Program-made: the position numbers and the translations under genes
NCBI RefSeq assembly: GCF_030272615.1
Contig: NC_081410.1
Location: 291,494,457-291,558,456, forward strand
DNA from: Cryptomeria japonica
Lineage: Eukaryota > Streptophyta > Pinopsida > Cupressales > Cupressaceae
Direction: 5' to 3'
DNA length: 64,000 nucleotides
In this document: one piece after another, positions 1 through 10,365 of the stretch
Layout of the letters: each line of letters begins with the position of its first letter
How positions within the stretch are numbered: the first letter of the stretch is position 1
Notes under the pieces: generated by a model
Databases searched by the model: none
What the model was told of the DNA's origin: nothing
What the model saw: the letters and a program-made list of their open reading frames with translations, nothing else

Positions 1-111
1 ATAATGTTTAATTTTTTAAAGTATAAATCATGCATTTTTAAAAAATAATCCATTCAATATATATAATTATAAAAACTAACATATTTAATCCAATTATACA
101 TGATCTTGCAG

Positions 112-925
112 GTCTTCAAACAAAGGAAAAATTTGCATGTCCAGTTTGTGGTCCAAAGATGAAATCTCGTCATTCAACAAGTTTAGGAAAGCAAGTGTTT
201 GATGAGTATAGGCACTTCCTCCACAAAAATCATAAGTATCGAACTACTGAAAAACATATTTTCAATGGGAAAGAAGAGACTACATCAAAACCATGAAGAA
301 TGACACCTCGCCTATGGAAATTGGAATATAATAGAATTAATTGTCAAGGTAATATCGTTTAATCTAATTATTTATCTATCATATATGATATGTTTGGAAT
401 TTATATTTTTATATTGTGTTTTTTTTACTCATGTTGTAATTGATGATGATTGTCATTGTTAACTTTTTAAGATTATATGCTTCATGAAGGTCGTCAAGGC
501 ATTAATTACCACCTTCCAAAGGGACTAAAAAGTTATCCCAGACAATTTAGTAGGTTTCACTACTATGAACAACTACAAATTGTGCATTTGTTTGATACTA
601 TGCATATTGGAAATAATATAATATAGACGTTAGGGAAAATATTGGATGGAAGGCATGACAAAGAAAAAATTGTCAAAATTTGTAGTGACATTTAGATATC
701 CAATCATGCAATGAAAAATGTCATCCAATTAAATAGCGATGGAGACCAAATTAATATAAGTACCCTTCCTTGGTTATTAATGAAGCAACAAAGCAATGCT
801 ATAAAAGAGGTCATACAAAAACTTCAATTTCCCACAGGATTTGCTGCAAACATAAACAATCTCATAACAAAGAAAAGTGAATTTGGGCCAGGGATGAAAA
901 TGCATGATTGACATACCTTCATTAA
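112..925 (+). pseudogene. TNP2-type CACTA transposase fragment
   Basis: The first exon-like piece (112-348) contains CPVCGPKMKSRHS followed by a DEYRHFLHKNHKYR stretch, the zinc-binding and following region typical of TNP2 transposases. A plausible intron follows (donor GTAATATC at 349, acceptor TTTTTAAG ending at 471). The next piece reads LHEGRQGINYHLPKGLKSYP, then a DTMHIGNNI segment matching the conserved MH-x-EKN region, then GPGMKMHD matching the LKSHDCH region. In-frame stops include TGA at 294-296, where CGA (Arg) is likely, and a stop directly after GMKMHD where Trp is likely. In the family this protein cuts and joins the transposon ends; here it cannot be made. Confidence 0.82.
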
Positions 926-1269
926 GGTAATTCATGTTCTTGTGTATTTTCTATATATTTTCATACTACATGTACTTTTTATTGTATTATGTTTAGTACT
1001 AGTTTTAGAAAAAGAATGAAAAGATCATTTTATAATTGTTGTAGTACCTTCTACCTCTATCTCTCCCATACCACTTCGACAATAATGTCCAACAAGTTAT
1101 ATATACGATCTTGGAAAATAAATGAGGTAAGTAGTGTTATTTGTTCAATTTGTTGTATAGATATTATATTTGTCATTTGTTTTACTTGTTATGTAATATA
1201 TTATATATTATTTTGTTAATTCTCGTTAATATATTTGTGCCTTGAATCACTTGTATATGGTTGTCATCT

Positions 1270-1737
1270 AAAGAAATCCATTAAGAAGATATCAAATATT
1301 GGAAGACAAAAATTCCTCGTCTAATGTGTGAAATGCAAAAGTGTCTACCTTCGACATTTTTCGATGCACAAGAACACTACCTCATACACCAAGTTGAGGA
1401 GATTGAATTGTGTGGACCTATACACACAAGGTCAATATGGATGGTTGAGAGGCACTTGAAATTTTTGAAGGCTTTGGTTCAACAAAGAGAACATCCTAAG
1501 GGTTCTATGGCAAAGGGATATATGGCATACCAGACTATGGTCTACATTACTGAATATCTTCCTAAGTTTGTGGCAAAGATCTATGAAGATCTCATTTGGG
1601 ATCCCAACTCCATTAACAAATTCGAAGGGGAGTACCTAATGGGGAAAGGTAGATTTAGGAAAGTGAGAGGTAATTATTGGATGTTCATGGACATTAATAT
1701 GAATACATTTTACATTTGGTTTTTATATATATTGTAG
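1270..1737 (+). pseudogene. DUF4218-like block of CACTA transposase
   Basis: Reading from about 1324, the frame gives MCEMQKCLPSTFFDAQEH, a VEEIELCGPIHTRSIW segment, WMVERHLKFLKALV and EHPKGSMAKGY. These are the hallmark steps of the DUF4218 domain that follows TNP2 in CACTA elements (cysteine-containing start, LCGPVHTRWMYPIER-like core, RPEGSMAEGY-like motif). About 110 residues are clean before the frame runs into AT-rich sequence near 1700. The expected WMYP core is altered to SIWMV. There is no start codon context of its own; it is a downstream exon of the same dead gene. Confidence 0.8.
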
Positions 1738-1799
1738 TTAATTAATTCTTAATCTTTAATATACATCAATTGTAAATTTCAAGTTATTTTTTCTACATT

Positions 1800-2811
1800 T
1801 GCTCGAGAGTGGGATGCACTAAATTTGCATGTCGCAAACAATCTTGACTAGATGATGGTATGGATTGAATGATGCCAACAATCTGGTCGTGCAATAACAT
1901 GGGAAGGTGTGGCTTCATTTGTTAAAGAAGCTCATCATAATGGAGATTCCAATGTTACACCAAGGGAAATTGATCTAGCATATGATTTAAGAGATAAACA
2001 GTCACCCATATTATTAATTTTTTTAAAATTGTATATATGTATATATATGTTGTTTTTTGCATACATTCGACCAAGAATAAATATGTTTATCAACTGGCGA
2101 TGCAGTAATTTTTACATGCTTGACATATTGCAGGTGAAACACCACAAGGCTATGTGGTGCAATGGTCATAAATTTTGCATCAAAAATTTGGATGAAACGA
2201 AGAAATCTTGTGATTATGGGATAACTATAGTATTTCAGGTGACAAATATTTCATCTAGAAGCAACATACATCCTCAAGTCTCAAAAAATTGATACTATGG
2301 GATTTTGGATGATATACTTGAGTGTGACTTTGGGTCCTTCAAATTATTTATTTTCATTGTCCAGTGGTACAGGCTATGATTGAATGAAAATGATCCTGAC
2401 AGAACTATTATTGAACATGATAATGGATTTAAAATGGTCAATACAAGGTTGTTTGAGCGAGCTGGAAATGAGCCCTATGTTCTTCCAAACCAATGTGAGA
2501 AAGTATTTTACTCAGAGGTTCCACATAAACTAGGTTGGTCATTTGTTGTTAGACATGATCCTAGAGGAAGGTCAGTAAAGTATAATTTCATGGAAGAAAA
2601 AGATATAGAAGAACTAGAAGATAATGTACATGATGATTAGGATCAACAGTTAGTTGATGATGTTCCCGATCAAGTTGTCGAAGAAGAGGAACAAGATCAT
2701 GATGATGTAGGAGTTAATGTTCATGAAGATGATGATGATGATATCAATTATGATGATGATGATAATGATATTACCAATCCTTACAATGTCAATTATGGAT
2801 TAAACAAATAG
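1800..2811 (+). pseudogene. DUF4216-like block and acidic tail of CACTA transposase
   Basis: A first piece (about 1909-2010) carries VTPREIDLAYDLRDKQ. After an AT-rich intron-like gap, 2138-2640 carries WCNGHKFCIKNLDETKKSCDYGI and then GFKMVNTRLFE, EPYVLPNQCEKVFYSE and GWSFVVRHDPRG, matching the DUF4216 order (valid replacement of the old product, then V-N-x-x-R, then P-x-x-QV-x-Y, then PR). From 2641 the frame continues past a TAG stop into an Asp/Glu-rich tail ending near 2811. Acidic tails are common at the C terminus of these proteins. Several stops make it a pseudogene. Confidence 0.78.
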
Positions 2812-2819
2812 TTGGACGA

Positions 2820-4319
2820 AAAACTAGAAGATCAATGACATGATTTAAATGTATGAGGTATGCGATTAGTATATTATCTATTTATTAATGATTTCTTGAT
2901 ATTTTTTGGTGAAATATAAATGTTGTGATTATGTGGGAGGAATTGTTTGTAATTATGTGGGGGGACTTATACTTTGTGATTATCTTTACATGTATCTTTA
3001 CATGTCAAGTCATTTATACTTCTACATTACAAATATTTGCATCATGTTGTGTTCTCTGCTAAGATATTTATGGAAATTTAATGGATGAATCCTTTTAATG
3101 GTTTGTTGTCATAAAATGACATGTACATGTAGGGTTTGACTCTATTGTCTTAGATAGACACCATTAAGAGGATACCTTCTTATTCAAAACGTAGATTCTA
3201 AAACCCTAAAATCAAAAAACAAACATTTTACTTTTTGTTTTTGTGTTCAAATTTTTCCATGTACTCAATGTGTTGAATAAGATAAATATTAAGGATTTAA
3301 CTAATATTAGGTAGGATAATTTCAATCCTTAGTACAAATGGGGGAACTTTATTCTCTAATAAATATCTCAGTGTGTGGAGATTCATATTTTAGATATTGA
3401 AGTAAGGGATACCCCCTACATCTAGCAAAGCCTAAAGTGCAAAAGAGAACAAGCTACTATCTCATTTTCATTGACAACTAATCTGAGAGTCTTAATAATT
3501 GAAGATAACTACTTTATAGAGATAATCAAACAAATAGTTAGGAACACCAACACTACCCATGTTTACCCTTTGCACATGTTTTGTGGCATACACACTAAAA
3601 CACTTTACATACATTTCACCCTCCTATTAAACAGTGAATTTCAAAGTTTAGTACATATACTTTCCTATTTCTTCTACTCCATTGGTGACCCCCAAAAGAA
3701 TCCAAAGCTCAAAATTTTAATACATATATAGGTTATACTACTTTTTTTTATCCACCTATAGTGCCTCAATCACTTTGCTTGATGATGATCAAATTGTACA
3801 TTATTCATTGTTCCTTAGCTCCTTGTTTTTATTTTCTCTATGAACTCTTAAGGCTAAGAGTAAAAATAAAATATTTTATAGCTCGTACTCCCCAATCCCT
3901 ATTTATATAAATATAGCCACAACTCTTCCCCTTGATAATTTTTACCCCCTTTCTCTTCTTCTCATTTGATTCATTTATTTTTCAACCTTTTTTCCTTTTA
4001 AATCTTCTCATTTTTCTCTTATATCCTATTTTATCTTCGTTTTTCTTATCAAAAGACCACTCATGTTATTTTTTTCTCGATTACCCTCTAGAGGGGGAAT
4101 CATCCTCATTTTTCTATCCTACTAGGACATATCAACACCTTTTTCATCCCAAAAGTATCTAATTGAATGAATCCTAATTGAAGTAGATCCGTAAGACATT
4201 TTTCTATTCTTTTCAAAAGAATTGAATGAATCCTAATTGAAGTAGATCCCTAATGAATATAATCAACTAAATTTATCTAAACTGAACTCCTCCAAGATGA
4301 ATGGATGATTCTAAACTAG
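2820..4319. other. Gene-free AT-rich stretch
   Basis: No coding frame with recognisable similarity on either strand. The DNA is AT-rich with T-runs (for example around 3736 and 3930-4070). The small open frames here have the Phe/Ser/Leu-rich composition of translated T-rich noncoding DNA. I looked for a CACTA terminus here and did not see one. Confidence 0.6.
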
Positions 4320-4321
4320 AG

Positions 4322-4367
<46 letters not shown>

Positions 4368-4529
4368 GAGAGAGGGAGAGAGGGAGAGAGGGAAGGAGAG
4401 AGAGACTTGAGAGAGAAAGAGAGTAATAGGAAAAGAGAGAGATATATGAGAGAGAAAGATAAAGGGAGGACATGGAGAGAATGGAAAAAATGGGATGGAG
4501 ACATCTGAGAGAGAGAGAGAGAGAGAGAT
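4320..4529. repeat. GA-rich microsatellite
   Basis: A long run of GA dinucleotides from about 4326, breaking into GGGAGA and GAAAGA variants and closing with a second clean GA run at about 4506-4529. The complementary strand gives Ser/Leu-only open frames, which are artefacts of the repeat. Confidence 0.95.
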
Positions 4530-4974
4530 AATATTCATAATATCTACAAGTCATCCACAAGTTATTTTATCATTCACAATGTCTAGTCAAATAGGTCCTA
4601 AAACCCACATGTTACTCCAAGAGTGGGGACATGAACTACATGTCACCTAACCCAAACTATACTTGGTCCAATGAACATCCACACACTTTTTCTAGCTAGT
4701 GCTTAACGCAATACTCTAGTGCATTTATTTGGAACACCCTGGAACAAACTAAAAACTAGTTATAATGAGCATAATGTCAACCTTAACTTTCCTTCTTGAT
4801 CACCCCTATAAAATTTGAATAGATTTATCTTTATGTTTAGCCTTACTTAATTTTCAAACTAAAAACCTCAAAACAACATAGTGGTAGAATGTGGTACAAA
4901 ATATTGCATCAATGTACTAATAGATTGTGAGCAATAGACCTTTCAAAATATCATAAATAATTTTTAATATAGAA

Positions 4975-5250
4975 ATGTTTAATATCCCATAGGTCATTTT
5001 TTATTTTTACATATAATTACATATATAAATGTAATATCCCATACCTTGGCAATGTTTACTTATAATTTCATATAAAAATGTTTGATATCACATAGGTCAA
5101 TTTTAATTTTTAAATATAATTATAATATCCCATATAATATCCCATTTAATTATAATTACCCCTATAATATCCCATTTAATTATGTAATTGAAATATCACA
5201 TTTTTTATATAATTATAATATCCCATAGGTCAATTTCAATTTCAAACTAC
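4975..5250. repeat. Short tandem cluster of ATATCCCAT-type units
   Basis: The motif TAATATCCCATAGGTCA and its shorter forms (ATATCCCATTTAATTAT) recur about seven times at irregular spacing. One further copy of the same unit with its following bases occurs at 8153-8180. No coding signal. The flanking region up to 5406 and on to 5830 is also gene-free. Confidence 0.7.
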
Positions 5251-5406
5251 TTTGGAAGGAAAAAGACTTCGAAAAACTTCATTCCCACAAGGAAAAGCAA
5301 AAGACTTTGAAAAACTTCATCCCCACAAGGCAAAGCAGGAGAGGAGATTCGTAGACGGTGGTGAATGAAGAGTTCATTTGTACGTAGGAGAGGAGATTTG
5401 TAGGAG

Positions 5407-5486
5407 GAGGAAATTAGTATATAGGTAAGAAATCACTTAGCTTCATCTTATGTGCATTTGAAACATAGTCAGAATTATTTGTTTCC
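5407..5486. repeat. Direct repeat, copy 1
   Basis: About 75 bases starting AAATTAGTATATAGG and running through ATCACTTAGCTTCATCTTATG are repeated in the same direction at 7625-7705 with a few mismatches. The two copies bracket the stretch that holds the unknown pseudogene, the RNase H scrap and the candidate small LTR. Confidence 0.75.
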
Positions 5487-5830
5487 CTTTTCAATGATCT
5501 TTTAGGGTTTTTAAGGGACTTGTTCTTGGTATTGCAAGGGTTTGTATGCTTTATGAAGGCTTTGAATGATGTTCTTTGAATGTTGGGATTGTGTCGAGTA
5601 CTTCTTTTGTATATGGACAATAAATTGAATGTTAGGGGAAGACAACTTATGTGATGTGCGAGGTGACTAGTGCATCTTGTCACTAGGAACCTTATGCGTA
5701 GTAGAAGATCAGAACCCAGACATGTATTGCAATTACATAATTTTTTTTATTATTATTAAGTGTTATCAAAAGGGGATAGCTCCCTTACATCCCATATGCA
5801 GGCTACATAGTAGCAGAAATAGAAAACAAA

Positions 5831-6424
5831 CTATTCTAAATAATAGAAAATTGTAGCAAGCCTTTCACCAATGTCCACCACATTCACTGTCGAGGCCCTA
5901 CTAAGCCAGTTATCATTTAATTTCAAGAATCTCCTGAAGGGACCCAAGTCACAGTTTCTGACACCCACTTGGAACACCTCCCAGGCCTCTACCATGAAAT
6001 TCTTCTTCCTTTCTAGCACAACCCTAGCCTCCCGAGCATCCTCATCCTCGTCCTCCGACTCAGACTCTTCCTCCGGTGGATCTAGTATGTAATGTTCTAG
6101 ATTGAAGTACACATCCAGAACACTAGTCTAGCCACTCAAATCCAAGTCCAAAATAGCACTTGCTACCATCTACCCATCACCTGATCTTATGAAGCCATTA
6201 ATCATTCGTATGCATGCTTGTTTGGAATCAAGGATGTCAACCATTGGGCACAAGATTGCCTCACAGACAAAACCATCACACTAGTGCTTGTCTTCGCCCA
6301 AAATACCCCTGGCTAGATGCCATAGTGCATCCCAAGTGAGCTCATCCAAGTTAAAAAGTCTCCTGCATTGTTGCTGAAATGTCTCCTTCGTACATAGGCA
6401 TCTCAACCCAAAGTGATGGACCAT
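5831..6424 (-). pseudogene. Unrecognised short pseudogene with acidic middle
   Basis: One frame on the minus strand runs 198 codons from an ATG at 6424 to a stop at 5831, with three internal TAG stops and no frameshift. It starts MVHHFGLRCLCTKETF, has a Cys/Trp/Leu-rich first half, an acidic centre (EEESESEDEDED) and a Trp/Asn-containing C-terminal third. I do not recognise the family. Each internal TAG can come from CAG (Gln) or TGG (Trp) by one transition, which suggests a formerly open gene. It lies between the copies of an approximately 75-bp direct repeat. It could be a host gene fragment carried by a transposon. Confidence 0.5.
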
Positions 6425-6842
6425 TTTCCCTCAATTCTCCTCCTACATTCATTTCTTGATCTGCTTTCCTATTTAACCTCAGCCTTATGATCTCCTGAAA
6501 TGGAATGAATCTCAAAAAAGACTAATTAGATCCTTTTATTTTCAAGATGCAGATTTCTTGTCCTTATTGAACAACGGACTCTGTCTAAAAGAGAAAGAAA
6601 TCTGATATCCCGTGAAAACCAAATGCATCTTTGAATTTGAAGTGTCCTAATCTCTTGCCACCTTCTCCCAATGTCCCTTCATTCATGATAATTGAAGCCT
6701 TATTTTTGTCTATCATGAACACCTCTGTCAATCCAGATCCAAATTTGTGGTTTGGAATCTATATCAATACCCTCCCTTAGTCGTGCCTATCCAATGCCTT
6801 CTTTTTCTGCTTCCACAAGACTTCATAGTCGTCCACTAGAAT

Positions 6843-7082
6843 CTATTCTAAATCCTCACTTGGGATTGCCTCAAAAACTTTCTCATCCTTTGTCCTTACA
6901 TTTATTCCCATGTTTGCCATGTAATCTACAGCCATGTTCGCCTCTCTGAAAACATGTATGACCTCATAGTTGGGAACTTTATTTAGAGCATCCATAATGT
7001 CCCTCGGAATCCTTTGTATTTTCCAATTTGGTGTGGCACCATTTTTAATAGCGTTGAATCTAGAAGGAGTTGCTAAATGCAA
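6843..7082 (-). pseudogene. RNase H-like fragment of a non-LTR type reverse transcriptase
   Basis: A clean 79-codon minus-strand frame contains NAIKNGATPNWKIQRI, then NYEVIHVFREANMAVDYMAN. The H-x-x-REAN-x-x-AD-x-x-A pattern is the C-terminal part of the plant LINE-type RNase H (RVT_3) domain, with the final catalytic Asp (AVDYMAN) present. The N-terminal half of the domain and the reverse transcriptase are missing. The fragment starts directly beside a sequence resembling an LTR primer-binding site at 7083-7095, so it may be a captured scrap inside a small LTR element. Confidence 0.7.
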
Positions 7083-7095
7083 GGCTCTGACACCA

Positions 7096-7390
7096 TGAAG
7101 GATTGATCAACTCCATTCCAGGACCTGCAAACAACTATACATATTCACATGAGAGAAGAAATATTTCATTAGATATGATGAATGAATTGAGATATATTGA
7201 GATGATAGGTACATACAATAAGCTTTTCTTAAATAGGCAAGAGCAAGTAGAAAGAGTGGACAAGGTTGAGAGATGTGTCTCAACCTAGAGGATGGTGAGT
7301 TCAAGTGGAACTCAACAATATCCTTCTTAATTAATTATTTAATACCTAAGTTAAACTTAAGTAAATAGTAAAACACTATTAACTCCAACA
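7096..7390 (-). mobile_element. Candidate small LTR (minus-oriented) with primer-binding site
   Basis: Read on the minus strand, 7390 to 7096 begins TGTTGGAGTTAATAGTG and ends CA. It is followed at once (7095-7083) by TGGTGTCAGAGCC, one base from the common initiator-Met primer-binding site TGGTATCAGAGCC. This is the usual layout of a 5' LTR. A matching 3' LTR was not found to the left, so the element is truncated or the call is wrong. Confidence 0.45.
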
Positions 7391-7483
7391 AAGGCTCTAC
7401 AAGAAAACCTAGATAAAATGAGGACTATGGAGAGCATGTTTGATCAAAATAGGGATATTAGTGAGAAGAACTATATTTCTGAA

Positions 7484-7560
7484 ACACACACACACACACA
7501 TATTGTATGTGTATTTATATGTATGTATGTGTGCTTTGTGTGTGTGTGTGTACATATACA
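7484..7560. repeat. CA/TG microsatellite pair
   Basis: A CA run at about 7484-7500 and a TG run at about 7538-7552 with TATGTATG steps between them. They are complementary and could pair, but look like an ordinary dinucleotide repeat. Confidence 0.85.
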
Positions 7561-7624
7561 TACATAGGAAAGGCTTGAAGTTGTTGGAGTGTTGTGTTGA
7601 GCTACCTCAGGATCAATCACTTAT

Positions 7625-7705
7625 CTAATTAGTTTATAGGAGAGAAATCACTTAGCTTCATCTTATGTTCATTTCAAACATAATCTAATTTATTTGTTTC
7701 CCTTT
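7625..7705. repeat. Direct repeat, copy 2
   Basis: Same-direction partner of the repeat at 5407-5486, with the shared core AAATCACTTAGCTTCATC. Differences are scattered single bases. Confidence 0.75.
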
Positions 7706-8857
7706 TGCTAAAACATTATTATAGACCTATGTCAAATCCATGGATTCTTCTCATATACCCGAAAATGAACCAAGGATAGAATAGTTGTATAGTTAGATGA
7801 ATTTCAGTAATATTTCTCATCTTCTTTTATTAATATGTTCAATCACAATGAAAGTTTTGGATCAAACAAAGATCCAACTATTGTTAGGAATTTACTAAAA
7901 GTGGAAGCCATTTTGAAGTGATCCTTGACTTTCATTGTGACTGAGTCAAGGAGTTTAACCCATGAATTGTTGGAAATAGATTTTTGTTGTTTATTTCATT
8001 TTTCTGATTACATACAAAAATATTCATTTAACATTTTAAAAGGGCAATCACTAGATACACCAAATAGTTGTCTAACTTTGAGATCAAAGATTAGCCAACA
8101 TCAAAATTTATCAAAATGAGATCCATTCATTGTTAGGAACATATAGAAATGTATAATATCCCATAGGTCAATTTCAATTTCATGGTAAAATACTTCAAAT
8201 TACTATGCAAAGAAAAAAACTTCAAAATTGATGTAGAGCATCCATACACGAACTTGCCAATTAGGGACTACTTATCCCAACTCACCTATCTAGTAGGTGT
8301 GTTTCATCAACTAGGTTCTCTCACTCTCCTAATTAATCAACACCTTTCCTTAATAGGAGTCACAAATTCACACAATTACAACCACCCCAAGTCTTGATAA
8401 ACACCATGTACCTCACTTCTATGACTGAACACAAGACCCAATACCTTCACATACCCTTCAAGTTCTCACAACACCCGGTATCCAAACCACATTCCATTGG
8501 TTCAACACACATCCATATTTAGGATAGTCTTTATGAAACTCAAGACCCTTACTTGGAAACACATATGGGAATGAAAAGTGCACACCTGATTTAAATGAGA
8601 AGTGCAGACCTGATTATGAAAGTTTATGTCCCTAAGTTATGAAGCTAATAATAATTCAAGACTTCATTAAAATGGAGACTATGTTCAATCTTTATTGCAG
8701 AGTCCAAGTGAAACAATAAGATTAGAAAAATTTGAAGCATTGTAGAATCAGAAGTGTACATTTCATTTAAAGCCACCGCCATGTAGTCATATATTGCTTT
8801 TAAACTTGGTACTTGCAGTATAAGCTTATTAACACAGTCCAAAGTAGTTTAACCTTC
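7706..8857. other. Gene-free stretch
   Basis: No recognisable coding frame. It holds one dispersed copy of the ATATCCCATAGGTCA unit at about 8153. Otherwise ordinary AT-rich noncoding DNA. Confidence 0.55.
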
Positions 8858-10093
8858 TGATGAACTTATAAGGCACTGAGATAGGGGGTGAATTAGTGCA
8901 AGTAAAAATAATACAAAACTGATTATCAATTTCACCAACTTAAAACTTAATAGGCATATAAGAAATAACACCAAGTATGCAATCACCACATAAAGCATAA
9001 ACTACATTTCACAAGATTATATATGGAAAACCCAGATGGGAAAAACCATGGTGGGAGTAGGTTCCCACAAAGATAGACTATCTGTAGTATAGAAATATGA
9101 TCGGTTAAGGTCTACAACACCCGATTAGGGGAACACCCTATTAGAAGTGTCTAAGCCCAATTAAGAGATTTAAAAAAAGGCCTATGAGGACCAACCTTGT
9201 TAGGAGCTACCCAAGTTACTGGGATTCACAAACACAAGTTATTGTGTCACCTAGTTAGAGGATTTAATGATCAGAACTATTAGGATTTGACTGCATCCTA
9301 TTAGGAGTGACCTTGTAAGAGGATTTTCTCGCTACAACTATTAGGGAGACAACAAGTACAAATGATCTTAGTATAACACCTTCAGTATCTAATAAGATCC
9401 ACTTTAGAACATTACAACATCACATAGACTTCATCTCTCAACTCCTATGATCACCGCACTATCATAAATATAGAATTCGTTAATGATCTTTCACACTTTC
9501 AAACTCACACACATGTCCTTTCATACCTCATCACACATTTAAAATCATCATAAGGTCGGATAGAACCTTGTTACAATTCCCTAGGCTCAATGAATCTAGA
9601 CAATCTTGCATTGTACGCTTTAGTTATGTCGGTCACCGACATAACAAATCCAATTTTGTGTCGTTTTACGATCTGAGTGATTTTCATCACTACCAGTTAA
9701 TTCTCAGTCAATACCTTCTTTGTCAATCAAATCTCATTCATCTGATTGAATCAACATGTGTGTTAATGAACATAACTTCATCTACCATCCTTCATTGATG
9801 TTGTAAAATTGCATCATCTCATTCTTCATAGACTTCCTGTACCGGTTGTCAGAATATAACTATGTCTGTCATTTACTGGTTTAAGTCCTGATTATCGATT
9901 CTGATAAAACTATCTCTGCTTACCAGTTAATCCTTGTCGGTTGACCTATAGGACTTAAATGAGTGTAAAAACATATTTGAAATCAATGACAACATACAAC
10001 ATAGTCATCATACAATAATCTAGTCAAACATGTACTGGTTACATTAAGTAAACAAACAATTACAAGTTAAGATCAAATGATGAAATGCCAATA
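8858..10093 (-). mobile_element. 3' LTR of a minus-strand copia-like element
   Basis: On the minus strand it starts TATTGGCATTTCATC (a decayed TGTTGGCA start) at 10093, directly after a purine tract. It ends TTCATCA at 8858. Near its end it carries the TTCACCCCCTATCTCAG box seen near the ends of the other copia LTRs in the window. The PPT lies on its right side, so its internal region is to the right and this is the 3' LTR. The partner 5' LTR was not found. The left edge is less certain than the right. Confidence 0.65.
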
Positions 10094-10108
10094 ATATCCC
10101 CCTTTGGC
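10094..10108 (-). other. Polypurine tract of the minus-strand copia-like element
   Basis: Minus-strand GCCAAAGGGGGATAT immediately precedes the LTR start. A tract of this kind primes plus-strand DNA synthesis in LTR elements and sets the direction of this one. Confidence 0.75.
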
Positions 10109-10365
10109 ATTGATGGCAACACTTAGAAAAAAATAAATTGTCAACTAAGTGTGCAATACAAAAATTGACTATATGACATGTACTCCCCCTTAGCAATTAC
10201 TCCTATTACTCCCTCTTTATATTGCATACAAAATTTTCACTGACTCTTAACTGTTACTCCCCCTTTGACAAAAATGCCAAATAAAGAAGTAAAATACATG
10301 AAAGATATATACATTTTACATCAAAATTTTCATGAGAGCATATATAAATATAAGTCATAAAGTTT

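Larger units (their letters stand above)
1..2819 (+). mobile_element. CACTA (En/Spm) transposon remnant, 5' part outside window
   Basis: Three consecutive blocks match the usual order of a plant CACTA transposase gene: TNP2 transposase pieces, a DUF4218-like block and a DUF4216-like block with an acidic tail. All are on the plus strand and all are broken by stops or frame changes, so the element is dead. I did not find a CACTA terminal inverted repeat or a 3-bp target duplication downstream, so the right edge is set only by the end of the acidic coding tail. The left part lies outside the window. Confidence 0.8.

Noticed and set aside
4273-4560. Ser/Leu-rich minus-strand open frames
   Set aside because: They are translations of the GA microsatellite.
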